From: Acanthornis magna
Taxonomy: Eukaryota; Chordata; Aves; Passeriformes; Acanthizidae
Assembly (NCBI GenBank): GCA_036785705.1
Contig: JAWUZG010000052.1
Coordinates: 1,240,001-1,304,000, forward strand
DNA: 64,000 bases
Direction: 5' to 3'
Position 1 is the first letter of the stretch; each line of letters starts with the position of its first letter. Of this stretch, positions 11,928 through 25,514 are shown one piece after another. The translations under genes were made by a program, and so were the position numbers. A model generated the notes under the pieces. It ran no database searches and had not been told where the DNA came from. It saw only the letters and a program-made list of their open reading frames with translations.

Positions 11928-13118
11928 CTGGATGGGAAGAAGGAAAGTAAAGATTACACCCCTCGTTTTTGAGCAAAATTATACTCTCACAAAACCTGTA
12001 AGATTCCTCAATCCAAGGAGCAGGGCAAGTGAGACAAATCTCTGCACCCACAGAATTCAACAGTGAGAGGTAAGGAGCTGCCTATGGCACATTAAATATC
12101 CCCAAACAGGAGTGGGTCAGTGGAAGAAGCAGTTAATGCAGTGAGGAAGGTGCAAGTTCAGAATGCTCAGTTTTTCAAATCAGTACCTTGTAGCTATCTT
12201 ACCAAATTCCCTGTGCCAATAACCTCTGAAAACTAACTAAATAAAATTGGTAGAACTACTTAAATAATGCTTGAAAAAGTACCCCCCAACACATTCCAAT
12301 GCTGAAATAATTCATTGTGTCACCCCATCTATTATCCTCTTCCCCCAAACTTCTGCCTGCATGCTTATTTGTTCTAGGATTTTTTTTTTTTTTGTATATA
12401 ACAAACAATCCACATAGATTGTATAACACAAGGAGTGAATCAATCCTTTTTCCTTTCTAAAAGATATGGTACTACAATTTCCTTGAAACTGTTTCAGGGA
12501 GAGGCACTATACAAAAACCAGGAATAAAATTTTCAAGCCCCAGGTACATAGTGTATGGATCTATGGGTCACTGGGCAGTGTAATATTGAATGGTAATACC
12601 CAGAAAATGTTAGTCCTATGCCAATCTATGCCAGGAAACACTGTAAAGTGCGCTACAGCAGTGTGGCTGGATTCATGCCTCACTTATTAATTACATGTAT
12701 TTCTGTAAGCAGGAATGGGCCACTCGAAGAAGGCAGGATGTCAAACTGTATGGGTTGTTTGCACATGGAAAATCCTACTGGAAATTCCTACTGTTCACCC
12801 TGCTGACTTTACCAGAATATATTTTATATTGCAGTTAACTCTATAAAGTTAGATTGTGCCTAAAAAAATCACATGCCAAAGCTTCACATTCACATGCTCT
12901 CAGCATGACTGGGAAAAAACATCTCAGATAATTTTCAACTGCTCTGTGGTGGTCTGGCACCAAAGCCACCACGTGCACGTTAGTGGGACAGAAGAGGACT
13001 ACTGGACCACAAGGACCAGCAATTAGCTGATGTGAAGGAGTGCAGCTGTACTGACGTCAAAGGAGTAAAGCCCATGTGCCTGAAATGCACCATCTCTGAG
13101 TGGTACGAGCATTCTTAC
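11928..13118 (-). other. TENM4 intron, nothing recognised
   Basis: A 1.2-kb intron with a short T run near 12380-12393. No repeat family or gene recognised. Confidence 0.88.
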
Positions 13119-13415
13119 CTTCTCCAAGTAGGTGTAGCTCCATGATTTACCATCAGCAAAGATTCTGGATGTAATTCTGCCAGACTGATCATACTCCATC
13201 CTTTCTGACATCGTGCCCCTCTGAATCCCTGCAATGTGTCCTCCTGGGGAGTAGGTGACATTGACCCCGTTCAGTCTGCTGCTGGGTGACCAGAGACTGG
13301 GCCTCCCTGCCTGGTCGTAGAGGATGCGGAGTGTGAACTTGCGGTGGTCATCATAGATTTTCTCAGTCCTTGTCACACGATCAAAGTCAAGGGACAGCAG
13401 GTTTCTGTTGTGAAC
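13119..13415 (-). CDS. TENM4: TENM4 exon: YD barrel
   Basis: A 297-bp exon of exactly 99 codons (787-885), phase 0 at both ends. It begins [20 protein letters not shown] and ends [16 protein letters not shown]-type strands include [27 protein letters not shown] and [25 protein letters not shown] is nearly invariant in the family. One sequon (NVT) is present. Acceptor is atctttttcctgtag and donor is GTAAGAA. Because it is phase 0/0 and a multiple of three, skipping it would preserve the frame but remove two to three barrel repeats; I see no sign that this happens. Confidence 0.94.
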
Positions 13416-14517
13416 CTACAGGAAAAAGATGGAGAATTAGGAAGCTGGAAATAGTTTAAGTTAGAAAGACTAGCCTTGTTTCACCAAACACCTCTTTATA
13501 CCACACTGGAGAGTATCCAGCTGTTCATTGCCTCTGGATAAGACACAGTTTTTAAAGCAAGGAGTTGTCTTAATATTGCTTTTATTGACTTCAGTGAGGA
13601 GAGAGGCAGAAGAACGGCACTTTTGAAACATCACCACAGTGAAGGAATATTGCTCATATCCCAAATCTAGGTTTAGGACTGCTACAGAAGATGTGACCTA
13701 CAGAACACAGTATCTGCAAGATACTCTGCTTATCAATCCCAGAATATAGAGTCTTTTGCTTTCATGCCTATAAAAAAGCACTTGTAGAAAAGAGATGGAT
13801 GTTGTGCCAACATAAGGGAAATCAGCATTTTTCTCTGAGTTTACTGAATATACTGCAGGCATTGCAGGTTAAGCTTTCCCCCTGAGAAATACGGAGACCT
13901 TAACCACTGTAGATGTTACACAGAGCAGGAACTTTCCTGTGAGAGCTGGAGCTTTAAACTTCATTGTACTGGGGTTATTCAGATTGGCATAATTATACTC
14001 CGCTTACCTCCAGTGCCTCTGCATTTCCAAAGATCAAAGGTATCTACTTCAAAGGTAAGAGCAGGAATACATTTTGACTCAGGGATTGCAGTGCACAGCA
14101 ACACAAAAAGGAGCTGATAATACAACTCATGTTTAGCCACGTGTGCAAGGAGCTTACAAAGCCACATCACCACAGCAGCAAAGTATTGGTTTGAAAGCAA
14201 GGAGGAAAACCAATAGTCCCAGTATGACCTTGCCTGTGAAGATAGCTCACTCTCCATCCCACCACTTCCAAATCTCCTTCAGCTGGTGAATCTCTCTTTT
14301 CTAGAAGGGTGTAGATTCTTCTTGGATGAATCTCAAACTCGAAAGAGCTAACTTGGTTTTCAGCTCCCTTTGCAGCCCTTCAGCTACAGTCAGTAAACCA
14401 GAGTTTGCGGCTTGCTGTGAGCTTTTCAGATCAAGTTAAAAACACTGCCCTATCCTGCTCTAGGTAACACTGACACTCCAGACTGGAAGTGCTCAAAAAC
14501 ATGTGAATATGACACTT

Positions 14518-14648
14518 GAGGACAGGGTTTAGTGGTCAATATGGTGGTGGTGCTTATTTTGGTTGGATTTGGACTTTGCCTGGTTGGACTTGATAATCTT
14601 TGAGGTCTTTTTCAACTTGAATGATACCTGATTCCATAATTCTGTGAC
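14518..14648 (+). mobile_element. CR1 LINE 3' fragment
   Basis: A diverged CR1 3' end: GGTTTAGTGGTCAATATGG, TTGATAATCTTTGAGGTCTT, then the tail ATTCCATAATTCTGTGAC. Confidence 0.75.
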
Positions 14649-17600
14649 CTGAGCACTGTTCTCAGCCCCACTCCAGCTTTGAGCTTGTCTATTGCTCAAT
14701 GGCCAAGGATGTATGATTGAATTCCTACTGTATTTTTAGGGATGTGGGAGTATCTGAGAGCTAAATTACAAGAGAAATGATAGGGTTGAATCCACAGAGA
14801 AGAGGTTCCTCAGCCCTGGAAGAATAGGAAAGGGAAAGGCTGAATCACTGCAGTGCCTTTATCTTGCATGGGCAGATATCTATGCTGAAGCTGAGAGAAT
14901 GGGGACACCAGAAAGCCAGAATTCAAAAGAAGGTATCTCAGGAGCTGGGAAGAGAAGGAATTGTTGCCATGATGTAAGTATGAGGATGCTGTAAGAGAGG
15001 AGGCAAGTGCAACAACAATTTTCAATTTATGAGTAACAATGGTAGAAGGTGGGTATGACTTGAGGGAAGAAACTTCGTAGAAAAGTAGACAATGCTCTAA
15101 TTAAATATGTGTGAAATAGAGTGCAAATGTGCAATGAGAGAGAAAAAATCAGCCACTGCAACAGGAAAGCTGGAAAATAATTATAAAGGTATCAAAACTC
15201 TAAGTATAGATGCACATGTGTTACTAAGAGCAATTTGGTATCTTCTAGGTGCTTGCTACTATATAGGGAGAAACAGGCAATTCCTTGGGAAAAAAAAAAA
15301 AAAAGCAAAGCAGGAAGGAATAGCACCTCTGTCTCCCATCTATTTACAGAGCAGCTCTGTGCTGGCAGCTGCAGCTTCTGCTCCATGTCTTTGCCAAGAA
15401 GGCTGGAAAGAGCACTTCCAGGACTGGGACAATAATCCAGGCTGAATGAGGGCTTCCTGAGAGGTGTTAGCAACACTGCCATTCACTGGGCTGGAAGGAC
15501 CAAACAGCAGGTCCCTGGATAGCTCTTAAGCTCAGTCCAAATGTCTATATCTCCTGACTGGTGCCATAAATTGCTCCACCCTCCCTATGCTCTGGCAAGC
15601 ACTGTCTGTATGACTAGTTGCAACCAGTCTCCCTTTCCCCTGGTATTTAATTTTTTCATGATTTGTTTTCTTCTGCTCTTGTGGTGTACTGTCTCTTTTA
15701 TCTGAGAAGTACTGCAGTGCCAACAGTCACCCCTCAAGGTGATAGGCAAAGTGAACTCTACCCTGCCAGTAGCCTCTGAATAGGGTCTAAATCTTTTTCT
15801 TCCTTGTTCAAGGGCATGCCTCGTATAGAAGTGAATTTCCTGCAGAAGAACTGTCAGGGCTGCAGGCTGCGGCCCAATAACTGTGTTTTATGGTGAGCAG
15901 CTAAATAAGGTGCCATCCTCTATCCCAGACCTTATCCTGGAATGCAGTCTGAAAACCTCCTGCAAAAAGGTTTTGCCCCTCAGAGTGTTTGACAAGGCTT
16001 GTGATCAGCACAGGATCAAGACAGGGTAAATTTAAATCCACAGTTCACAGCAGATTTGACATCTGCTCTAAAATGTGTGAGAGACTAAATTTAACCCCAA
16101 ACTCATGTTCCACAGTACTTTATTCAATCCCTTAGCTTCCTCTGCAAAAGAAAGGGAATAAACACACCACCATCTCTGATTTCTCCAATGCTTCATTTGG
16201 CACTCCTTTAGCTTAAATGATAATTAAACAACATGCATTGATCTTCCTGGGAACCCAAGAGCACAAAAAGGGGGAGAATCCTCATGAAAACACCCTGGTG
16301 ACCTTCAGCAGAGGAGGGCAAAAAATACTTCTGCAATGAGAACTCCAGGAGCCAACAACATCCATGTGATAAACGGCCGCCTACAAAGGGACTTCCCCAA
16401 TGAATTGCTAAAACTGCTGGAGTGGCCATATCCAGACCTCAGTGTCTCGCAAAAATTGTGGAGATCATCCTGCACCATCTCTATTAGTCAGCACACCAGG
16501 AATGGTTAGCTCCATATACCTCTCTGCTCATGCTGTTTCTGGGGATTGTCTGGGACACTAGGTCTTGATGCCACCATTAACCTGCTGCCAAGGTCTGGGG
16601 AAAAACAAAGTGACTTATGACAGGAGTTACCATGGTTAAATAAATAAAAGAACTGAGCAAGCAGCTGTCTCTTTTTGCTGTCCTATTTGCCCCACTGTCA
16701 GAGATTATTTTATGTCATTCTTTATTGTAAAACTCAAGTTTAATTAAAAAAAAAGTGAAGGAGCTCTGCTCCTTGAAGCAGGGTTTACCTAATGCTCTCA
16801 CTGCAAATGGAGTCTGTTGCTGCTATTGGCGGGGGATGGGTGGAATTCATAGCCAGCCAATTTGTAGAAATATCTCACTGCTGGATGGGCTAATAAAGCA
16901 TCACAACTTTTCATGGGGTGTGAGGAATACCAAAAGGGAAAGGGGCTACTTTAACATATTTGTGCTGCTTTAGAGCTGCCTGGCCAGGTACAAAGCCAGG
17001 TCAGCATTGGTGGGATTGGGAAAAAGGTATCAGGGCTAGCCTCTTTCCCTTCATCTATGCCTAAGTCCCTGCTGTGTGTCTTATCCATGCAATAAAGAAA
17101 TGTGCATTGTATGATTTTCTAGGGAAGGTCAAGGAGGCAGCTGTGAAACTGGCCTCAGTGCTAGGAGCTGGCTGAACTCATGGCAACAGGTTGCTAGTCC
17201 CCAAGCAACACCATGCAACCATGGGAAGAAGAGGCAAAACCCATAAAAAGTAGATTCATGTGAAGGCAGCAGAAAGGATCACTCATTTACAGTGTCCAGA
17301 TCCTGTTGTCCTCACTTCAAAGGCTTCAGGGAATGATGCTGAAGCCTCTTTAGGATATTCTTTCCCCACGGAGCACCATGTCTTTGCTGCTGTTTCATGT
17401 GAGCAGGGAGGTGAGGGGAAAGTAGTAACCTAGTCACATATAACAGAAAACGGTAACATTTCCCAAAATGAACAAAACCATGTTGAACTTAACTTTCCTA
17501 AGTTTCTCTCCTGCCAGGGAAAGCAGCAATTATTGGTGTGAGGAAAGAGGGGAACATCACACAGAGAATATGTTAAATGCTGCGCAGTCCCCAGGGAGGC

Positions 17601-18060
17601 AATTAGCACCTTGCAGGATTTTGTATTAGGGGTGCAGATGCTGCCACACGTGCACAGACACACAGCTTAAAGCATCTTGTACACCCTCAGCTACTTTGAA
17701 CCCCTGAACAGAGCCATAACTGAGTCCTTCGACCATGTAAGATGCACTTCTGCTTTACTCACAGGGCCCTGATAGACTCAAAATGTGAATAAATGCTGGT
17801 AGATTTATAGGGATACCAGTAACCAGCCTGAAAATTCATTTTGCAAGTGTTTTTCCAACTGTAGTACAATATAAAACACAGACACATTCTGTGTTTGAAT
17901 CTACTGCAGAAATTTTGGAAGATAAAACTGACACAGGCAGTTGAGCTGTGGCTAAATGAGTGGAAGCTGCTTTGAACATCAAATAGCTGTGACACAGCTG
18001 CAGATTTCAGAAGGCCCTATCCTTTCAGAAAAAGACTTGCCTGATAATTTCATCAGTTAT

Positions 18061-18140
18061 TAAAATAAAATAAAATAAAATAAAATAAAATAAAATAAAA
18101 TAAAATAAAATAAAATAAAATAAAATAAAATAAAATAAAA
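18061..18140. repeat. (TAAAA)16 microsatellite
   Basis: Sixteen perfect copies of TAAAA over 80 bp, with no interruption, inside an intron. Likely length-variable. Confidence 0.97.
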
Positions 18141-18934
18141 ACCCCAAGACAAACCAAACAAAAAGGGTGATTACAACAGATCTGCAGATACATAGCAGTT
18201 CACACTGAAAGAGCAGCTTCAGTGCTTCACTACTGTTTGCATTTTTTCTCCTGGTAACAAAATATGATGTGGGGGAGAAGAACAGAGATTGGCGTGGGGA
18301 GAGTGAAGAGAAAGACTTGACAAGTGTGAGAAAGGAGAGATGGGAGAAATCACACCAAGGTGGCAGGGGTCATGCAGCAGGGAGTAGGGAGAGGTGAAGA
18401 GCAAGGACTGGGAAACATACATCCTGAAACCAGAGCACTGATATTTACTGCTAAGTTAAAGTGTGAATATATAGCTGCAGTCCTTTTGCTGTGGTGGCAT
18501 TACACAGCACTAAGCATTTTTCTTGGAGGGTCTGAATTTGCCAGGTGCTGAGCAGCTTCCCAGGAACTGCCCATCAGCCCGTGACTCTGAGACTAGCAAG
18601 GCACAGGGTGAGCGCACAGGACTTCCTATTACAAGTTCCCAGCTTTGACAGCAGTTAGCAGATGAATTACAATTTATTGGGCAAGATCTTTAAACAGCCC
18701 TGACAAGTATGAGGTGCATTGTGCGGAACAATGTTTTCAAAACACATCAGTCTCAAGCACAGAAAGATCTGGGCACTCCTGGAGGGAGAGTACTGTCAGG
18801 CTGGAGCTGCTTGCAACACTTCAGGGAACAACTGCAATTGTGGTGCAATGCCTTGTGAGCCTCTTCAACAGGTTCAACAGATTAGCAATTTCAGGAATCC
18901 AGAGTTTTTTCTGAGATTTCCCAATGAACAGCAT

Positions 18935-19350
18935 TCATAGAATCACTGAATGGTTTGGGTTGGAGGGGACCTTAAAGATCATCTAGTTCCAACCCCTCTG
19001 ACATGGGCAGGAACACCTTCCACCAGACCAGGTTGCTCAGAGTCCCATCCAGCCTGGCCTTGAACACTTCCAGGGATGGGACATCCACAACATACCTGGG
19101 TGGCCTGTGTCAGTCCCTCACCACCTTCACAGTAAAGAATTTCTTCCTAATATCTAATCCAAACCCTCCCTTTTTCAGTTTGAAATCATTCCTCCTTTCC
19201 CTATGACTCCATGCCCTTGTCCTAAGTCCTTGTTCTCTCCAGCTCTCTTGGAGCCCCTTTACATAATGGAAGGTGCTCTAAAGTCTCCCTGGAGCCTCCT
19301 TTTTCAGGCTAAATAACCCCAGCTCTCTCTGCCTGTCCTGATATGCCTAG
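18935..19350 (-). mobile_element. CR1 LINE fragment, reversed
   Basis: Starts TCATAGAATCACTGAATGG, then GGGTTGGAGGGGACCTTAAA, a little-diverged CR1 3' end in reverse. It extends to the region complementary to the ORF2 end (CAGGCTAAATAACCCCAGCT). The left edge is exact; the right edge is approximate. Confidence 0.92.
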
Positions 19351-19743
19351 AAAGCTTTCAGTGCTGTGCTCTATCATTGCTGGTAGCATAGGTAGAAAAC
19401 ACCTACACTAGCTGGTGTGGAATTCTTTAATTGTGACTGTCCCTTGCTTGTTTAAACAGCCTGCAGTGTCTGATGGGAAGGTCACACATTCCCAGTGATG
19501 CAGAGGACCTGTGGGGAGATCAGCAGAACTTTGGACGGCTAAGGGAACATCAGCACATAAGCAGACAGAAGAATATACTGCAATCATAAACGTGGTGTCC
19601 CTGAGGGTGAACAGCCAGTTCTCTGTCCTGCAGCTTCATCCTTATTGGAGGCAATACAAATCATCCCCATCCCTTTCTGCCATGAGACCAGGGACTGATG
19701 ACATGGGAAGTGGAGGCCAAAACTGCTCATGGTTCTGACTTAC

Positions 19744-19979
19744 CCTCAAGCGACGTCCAAAGACAGTGACCTGTCCTCTTGCTTGCTCCTTCCTCTGCCT
19801 CCACTCCACCAGGTTGAGGCCGTTGTCGATGGGCAGGGTGACATTCCTCTTGCCCACTGTGGGGTTGACGGTGCCAGCCAGCAGATGTGGCTCGGTCTGC
19901 AGGGCCACCTCCATGCCGTTGGCGAGCATCAGCCTGAGGGAGCCATCAGCACCAATGTAGTAGCTGTTTCGGACTTGGT
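19744..19979 (-). CDS. TENM4: TENM4 exon: YD barrel
   Basis: A 236-bp exon, codons 708-786. It reads (D)[20 protein letters not shown] and on to [12 protein letters not shown]. The blocks [20 protein letters not shown] and [20 protein letters not shown] are shared by all teneurins and form barrel strands. One sequon (NVT) is present. Acceptor is cttttctgtcttcag and donor is GTAAGTC. The exon ends in phase 0. The open frame extends upstream of the acceptor to about 20193, but that segment is intronic and unrelated. Confidence 0.94.
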
Positions 19980-22900
19980 CTGAAGACAGAAAAGAGATCT
20001 TTGCTGATCTTTGATGATACCGCTCCAGCTCTTCATTTGCTCCCTCACGCAGGCTGTACCAGCATTTTGGATGATTGCAATCAAATGCACTGCTAATCAC
20101 CTGTGCCACCCACCGGGAGCAAAACATCGATTTCATCAGGGAAAGTAAATATGGACAATTGCTTTTTCTTTCTGATGGGGTTCTGCACCTCAAATTCTTG
20201 CAGAAAGTCTTGCATGGGTTAAAAAAGCAAAAAAGATGTGTAATACTTTACCAAAGGATGCAGGTTCAAACATCTTCCTCTAGGCTAAAACACTGTGTGC
20301 TGAGATATTTGTTTTAAATCAGTCTGACTGAAAACTTTCCATGCTTTTATATCCTAAAGATCCTAATTTCACAACAATGTATGAAAAAGTGGGGCCACCT
20401 ACTTTCCTCAGCTCATTCACTGTCTCCCAAGTGACAGGAAATTGCACAGCAAGTTAATGCTAACCAGTTCCCCGAACAACAGCCAAATCCTTTCCCTTGA
20501 GAAAGCTTTCAGGAGGCAACTGAAGCCCTCATGTTTGGAGAGAAAGCAGAGGCATTAAGCTCCCACACATCTCCATACATCTGGCCTCCACTAGCTCTTG
20601 AAAGATCAGATTTTGAGGCCAGATTTGGGAATTCAGGAGTTGAACAGAAGAGCAATCTCTCTTTTACATCCTTCAGGAATCAGGCAGGCTGAACACCCAT
20701 TCTTTGAATCTCCAGCTGGCATTTATCTCTGCAGAGAGCAGCTCATGAAGGGTAAGAAAGCATGAGACTTACTCAGTGCAGAATGTCTTTAAAAACATAT
20801 TATACAAACACTGCCTTATCTGAAGCTCCTCAAAAGCTGAAAAATATTACCATTTCTGTCTCCCAGGCTGCCATAAACTCTTAATTGTGAATAAAAACAC
20901 CCATTGAATATTCCCATTAGGTGTTTTTCCTTTCTGAGGCAAGCTGGGTTTTGTTCACTAGTTGCTCTGTCATAGCTCAGCAGGAAACAAGATCACAGTA
21001 AAATTATCATTTGTCCCCACAAAATAGATCAGCAAAGAGCACAGTTTGGCATAGCTAGGGAAGGAAACGTGACACTAACTGGTCCTTTTTTATGTGGGTC
21101 TCATCCCACTCCTGTGGTAGCCAGCTGGACCTCTGCCACAGAGACCTCAGAAGAACCACCACTCAACTTTATACAGTAGTGATAGTGCGAAGCTGCTGGT
21201 GCACAGGATTTTGCCAAAAACATATAGCAGTGATCCACAATGCAGATCCAAGTATTTTAGCTCTACCACTGAATATGTAAGTTGATGGTCTTTGACACAG
21301 ACTTCAGTCAGATCAAACCCTCTCCATGCTTGAGTCTGTAAATGGAGAGAAGGGCCAGAAAGTTGGCTGTCACACTTTCTTAGATGCTTGGTTTGATGCT
21401 CAAGTGTTGGGAGATGTGCTTTAAATCAAACCAGTGAAATACGCCTGAACAGTGAAAATATTCCTCCCTCTTTTATCCATCACCAGGAAACAGAGAAAAT
21501 CTCGAAGGCTTACATTAAATTAATTAGACACGTGATGTTCCCTTCGTGCTACATAAGCACCACAGAATGGTTATTTTTGCCAGTACTGTGGTATGGTATG
21601 GGGAATGTAAATCCTCTACTTTCAACATTTTCCCAAGAGAAGACTCCTCCCTGGCTCTGAAAGGCATTTCTCAAGGGCTACATGAAATCCATGGGCCATT
21701 GGATGCTGTATTTTAGGCTGCTTTGGCTCTAGGGCACTACTGCCCTACTTTGGCATTGAACAAATGCTCACTTGTCATTAGTTCAGAAGACAAAATCCCA
21801 CTGGAGTGTTGATGTGCCTCTTTGAGAACTCCTAAATCCATCTTACAGGAATCTGAAATCTTTTGAAAATGCCTTCTCAGATCCCCACCATCCAGTGTGA
21901 TCCAGATTTCCTGAAACGTTCACCAAGATTCTGGTTCACCAAACCACCTCTTCTGCAACATTATCCAGATCTTTAAGTGACTTTCTCCAGATCCAAACAG
22001 TTTCATAATTTTATACTTCTGAAGATGGTTAAGCTGTTTGTAATTCTACATGTCCTGATTGCCAGAATGTCCCTGTGCCGGAGGGCAGGACAAGGACAGA
22101 ATTGACTGTGACACCATTATGTAACTGTGCCTTCTGTGCTGAGTGTATAAATCACACCACAGTGAATTTTGTCACTAAAGGGCCCCCAAGAGTGGGCTCT
22201 ATTGCTTAATTAGGCTCTTGAGGTAAAGCCAACCCCATGTCTGTGCAGTTGTCACACACCTTAATGTGAGTGAATGGGATGGGGTGGGGTAGGTTGGATC
22301 TGTCTTGCAGGCTCAAGAATAAGAAAGTCACGGTATTTCCCTCCAGGAATGTGGGGACAGTTTGAGGGGGCTGGAACCCTCTCAGTTGCCCTCTCCAAGA
22401 GGAAAAGCAGTGTTTCAGGCATAGCAGGCACTTTCTTTTAGGAAACATTGATGTTGTTATAGGGAAGGGGAGGGAAATGTGTCCCAGACATGTGGGAATG
22501 AATGTCACTCTGTAACGTGCTTCTCTCACTTGGTGCAGTTTGTTCCTCACAAAGAGAAAGTATGTTTGACACCCCATTGTCATCAGGCACAGACAGAGTG
22601 AATGAGATCTGGGGAGGAAAGAAAGCAGAGTCTGAAACTCCCTTCCCTTTCCCCAAGCCCCAGAGAACAGGTGTGATAGCTCATCCTGATCCTAATGAGG
22701 CTTCAGCTTTCAGAACCCAGAGATCCAGGCTGGCATTGTTTGTGCAGTACAGGCTCTGCCACTACCAGTATGTCAGTGCTCCCCTGCTATTTACTCCTCT
22801 TTTATTTCCCACTTCATCTCCTTTTCCTCCACCTAATCAGTCCTCTGCTTTCTACCTTCCTACCACAGGTAGAACTGTGCTCATTTCCCACAGCTGCAAA

Positions 22901-23464
22901 GTGGTCCCACCACTCCGACCCCAGCTGTCAGCTTCTCCTTTCTCCTTTGTGCCTCTTCACACCACCCCTCTGCTCAAATGAAGACCTTTTGGGGACATGG
23001 ATGGTCATTTTTCTGGATGCTTCCTTGTGAACATTTGAAAAGCCAGTGAACAAAGAATCAGATCTCTGGGAACCACCTGGAAGCCTGTTCCAGGAGGAGA
23101 GCAACTGTTAAGTCAGAAGCCATTAAGAGACTGAAGCAAAGGGGTTGGCTGGAAGTGTGGCTTGATTTATGCAACCCTTTTAGTTACAATAATGGTAATG
23201 ATGATGGAGGACTGTACTGCATGAACCTGCAGGGCAAAGGGGCTGGCTGGGAATGGAGCAGAGAAACAGCTGCGGAGCTACCACTGTGCTGGGGAATGAG
23301 GCTAAGTAGGTGTGAGTGTGTGTCTGAACCAGCATGGGGGGAGCTCTGGGGCACTGAGAATGCAGGTGATTTTTGGTGCTGGGATTATCAAAACGATGCC
23401 TGTTTCCTGATGGATAATCCATTGTGTGCAGCTTGGTCAGGAAAGGGACGGTGGCCCAGCTCAC
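19980..23464 (-). other. TENM4 intron, nothing recognised
   Basis: A 3.5-kb intron. Open frames such as the one at 22502-22981 on the plus strand have no recognisable product. No CR1 tail or simple repeat was seen. Confidence 0.85.
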
Positions 23465-23637
23465 CTTGGAGCAGGGTGTAGAAGGCCCCTGATGCTGACA
23501 GATTAGTTGTTATTGTAACATCATCCTTGCTGGAGGTTTCCACCTGGACATGCACGGAGCTGTCGGTATCGCTGCGGAAGCTGCTCACTTGGCCAGTAGG
23601 GAAGGTCACGTTGGTCAGGCGGCCAAAGCTGTCGTAT
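23465..23637 (-). CDS. TENM4: TENM4 exon: YD barrel
   Basis: A 173-bp exon, codons 650-707 plus one base. It reads (E)[20 protein letters not shown] and on to [10 protein letters not shown](D). YDSFGRLT is a YD repeat of the RHS-like barrel. Two N-glycosylation sequons, NVT and NLS, are visible. Acceptor is catcctctctttcag and donor is GTGAGC. It joins the 878-bp exon through a very long intron (about 11 kb) and the next exon at the split codon G|AC. Confidence 0.94.
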
Positions 23638-25366
23638 CTGAAAGAGAGGATGCAATGAAGTCAACGACATCAACAGAGGAAGGATCATCCTATAAAGCAG
23701 AGACCAATTCTTAGAGTTTCATCCAGATTCTTCCGAGAGAAAAAAGCACTGTCACTCTGTCTTGGCTTTTTTCGGCCTCATGAGAAGAAAATCACAGCTT
23801 TTGGCTGAAGAAAAAGAAGCAAAGAACAGAAAATGACTAAATATGTATTAGCCTGTATTTTAACAATCTATTTCCAATACTTCTCACCTGCACTATGCTT
23901 CTTGTAAACAAGAGTAACTTTATTTCTCATCCACTATGCTGTGACTTACAGAAAAGCACTGGCCTGTGCATTCTGTCTAAAATTAGGAGTTTCTGAAGGC
24001 CACCAACTCTTTTGTCTGGTTGTGTCCTGAGCTCAGTAATTTATTTTATTCGTTCCCCTATCTAATTTTAAAAGTGAAATATTAAGGTAGCAGCAAGGAC
24101 TTTCCAGATTGGCCACATCAGGTAGAGAACTGTCCTTTGTGAACATGGTGTTGAGTCCTGAGCACAGCTGAACCCTCGTATCTACCTTTTGCAGTTCCTA
24201 GGGCCATCTGGAAGGACTGATTTAAAAGAGTAAAAAACCAGACCAGTTTTCACCCCTACTGTGTCCTTGGCTTTTCCAGTGAGGAATCAACATAAGCACC
24301 ATCTGGGAAGGTTTCTGTGATGTGGACACCCTATGTACCAGGGCCCAGGTGAAATAAACTTCAAACACGCAGGTCCTACAGCAGTTAACAAGCTGGGGGA
24401 GTTATTTTTTGATAGAAAGAGAAGCAGACACATGTGTCCTGAGTTGAGAGCAAACAACTGTGCCTCCCATTTGTGGCATTACAAAAAGGGTCACAGACCT
24501 AGCTAAGACCAGAAGGTTGGCAAGGAACCTTTGTAGTGAGGTTATTGTAGTTAACATGGAGAGCAACAGGAAGCTCTACTGGCTTATTTCTGGAGGGCTG
24601 TTGGACCTCCTGATGAGATGGATCTTCAGGGAAGGGATATTTAAATAGTTAGGGAGAAACAGAAAAATTCCAGCAAATCAATCAGCAATAAATGTTTGAC
24701 TTTTTTCAAGTCCTGCCCACAACTCTTTTAAGAATGACTTATATGAAAGTGAAGTAGATTCTATTATGAAGACATATCACAGGGGTGCAAAGTAAATGAT
24801 GGGTGAACAGAGAGGTCTTGTTCTCCTGTGCTCTCCAGTGGTGAGCCTTTGATGGAGTGCAGCGTCCAGTGAAGGGCATTCCTCAAAATGACAAAGCAAT
24901 GGAAATGATACAATGAGGATAACAAGCTTAGAAAATATGATGTAGAGGGAAAGGCAAAATAAAAGAGGTTATTCAGAAAAGGGAAAACAAGGAAGTGGGA
25001 AGATGCGACCCTAACAATCGGTGTTCTGAAGAGGATTATAATAAATTGCTTATCATGGCTACTGAGGATGTGACAGAAAGTAAATGGAAACAATAAAAAT
25101 TCAGGTTAGAAGCTGTAGAACATTTTCAAGGCCTATGGTTGCTCCAAGCAGAGGAACAGATGGAGCACTGGAAGCCCCACTGCCCAACTCTTTTAAGAAT
25201 AAATTAGAGAAATATCTTAAGGGGGGATCTGGATACAGATGATCAGACCTTGGAGAGAGCAGATCGTTGAGGAGCTCTTGATGCTTCTCTTTGGGACTGC
25301 TCTGAGCTGGGGAATAAGAAAATACACTTCAACTAGTAACAAAACACACATATCAAACAAAAATAT

Positions 25367-25514
25367 GAGGAGAGGAGAGGAGAGGAGAGGAGAGGAGAGG
25401 AGAGGAGAGGAGAGGAGAGGAGAGGAGAGGAGAGGAGAGGAGAGGAGAGGAGAGGAAAGGAAAGGAAAGGAAAGGAAAGGAAAGGAAAGGAAAGGAAAGG
25501 AAAGGAAAGGAAAG
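25367..25514. repeat. (AGAGG)n-(AAAGG)n compound purine repeat
   Basis: About 18 copies of AGAGG (25367-25455) pass directly into about 12 copies of AAAGG (25456-25514). The tract is 148 bp of pure purine on the plus strand. The transcribed strand carries the pyrimidine complement. Open frames across it on both strands are trivial products of the repeat. Confidence 0.97.

Larger units (their letters stand above)
13416..19743 (-). other. TENM4 intron with two CR1 fragments and TAAAA repeat
   Basis: A 6.3-kb intron. It contains a forward CR1 3' fragment (14518-14648), an 80-bp TAAAA tandem repeat (18061-18140) and a reversed CR1 (18935-19350). Short A runs occur at 15290-15304. The remainder is unremarkable. 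Confidence 0.88.

Noticed and set aside
19980..20193. Upstream extension of the frame of exon 19744-19979
   Set aside because: The acceptor at 19980-19981 and the split codon G|AC from exon 23465-23637 fix the exon start. The extra part is intron.
22502..22981. 159-codon plus-strand open frame in an intron
   Set aside because: No domain, splice context or codon pattern recognised; overlaps another open frame of equal quality.
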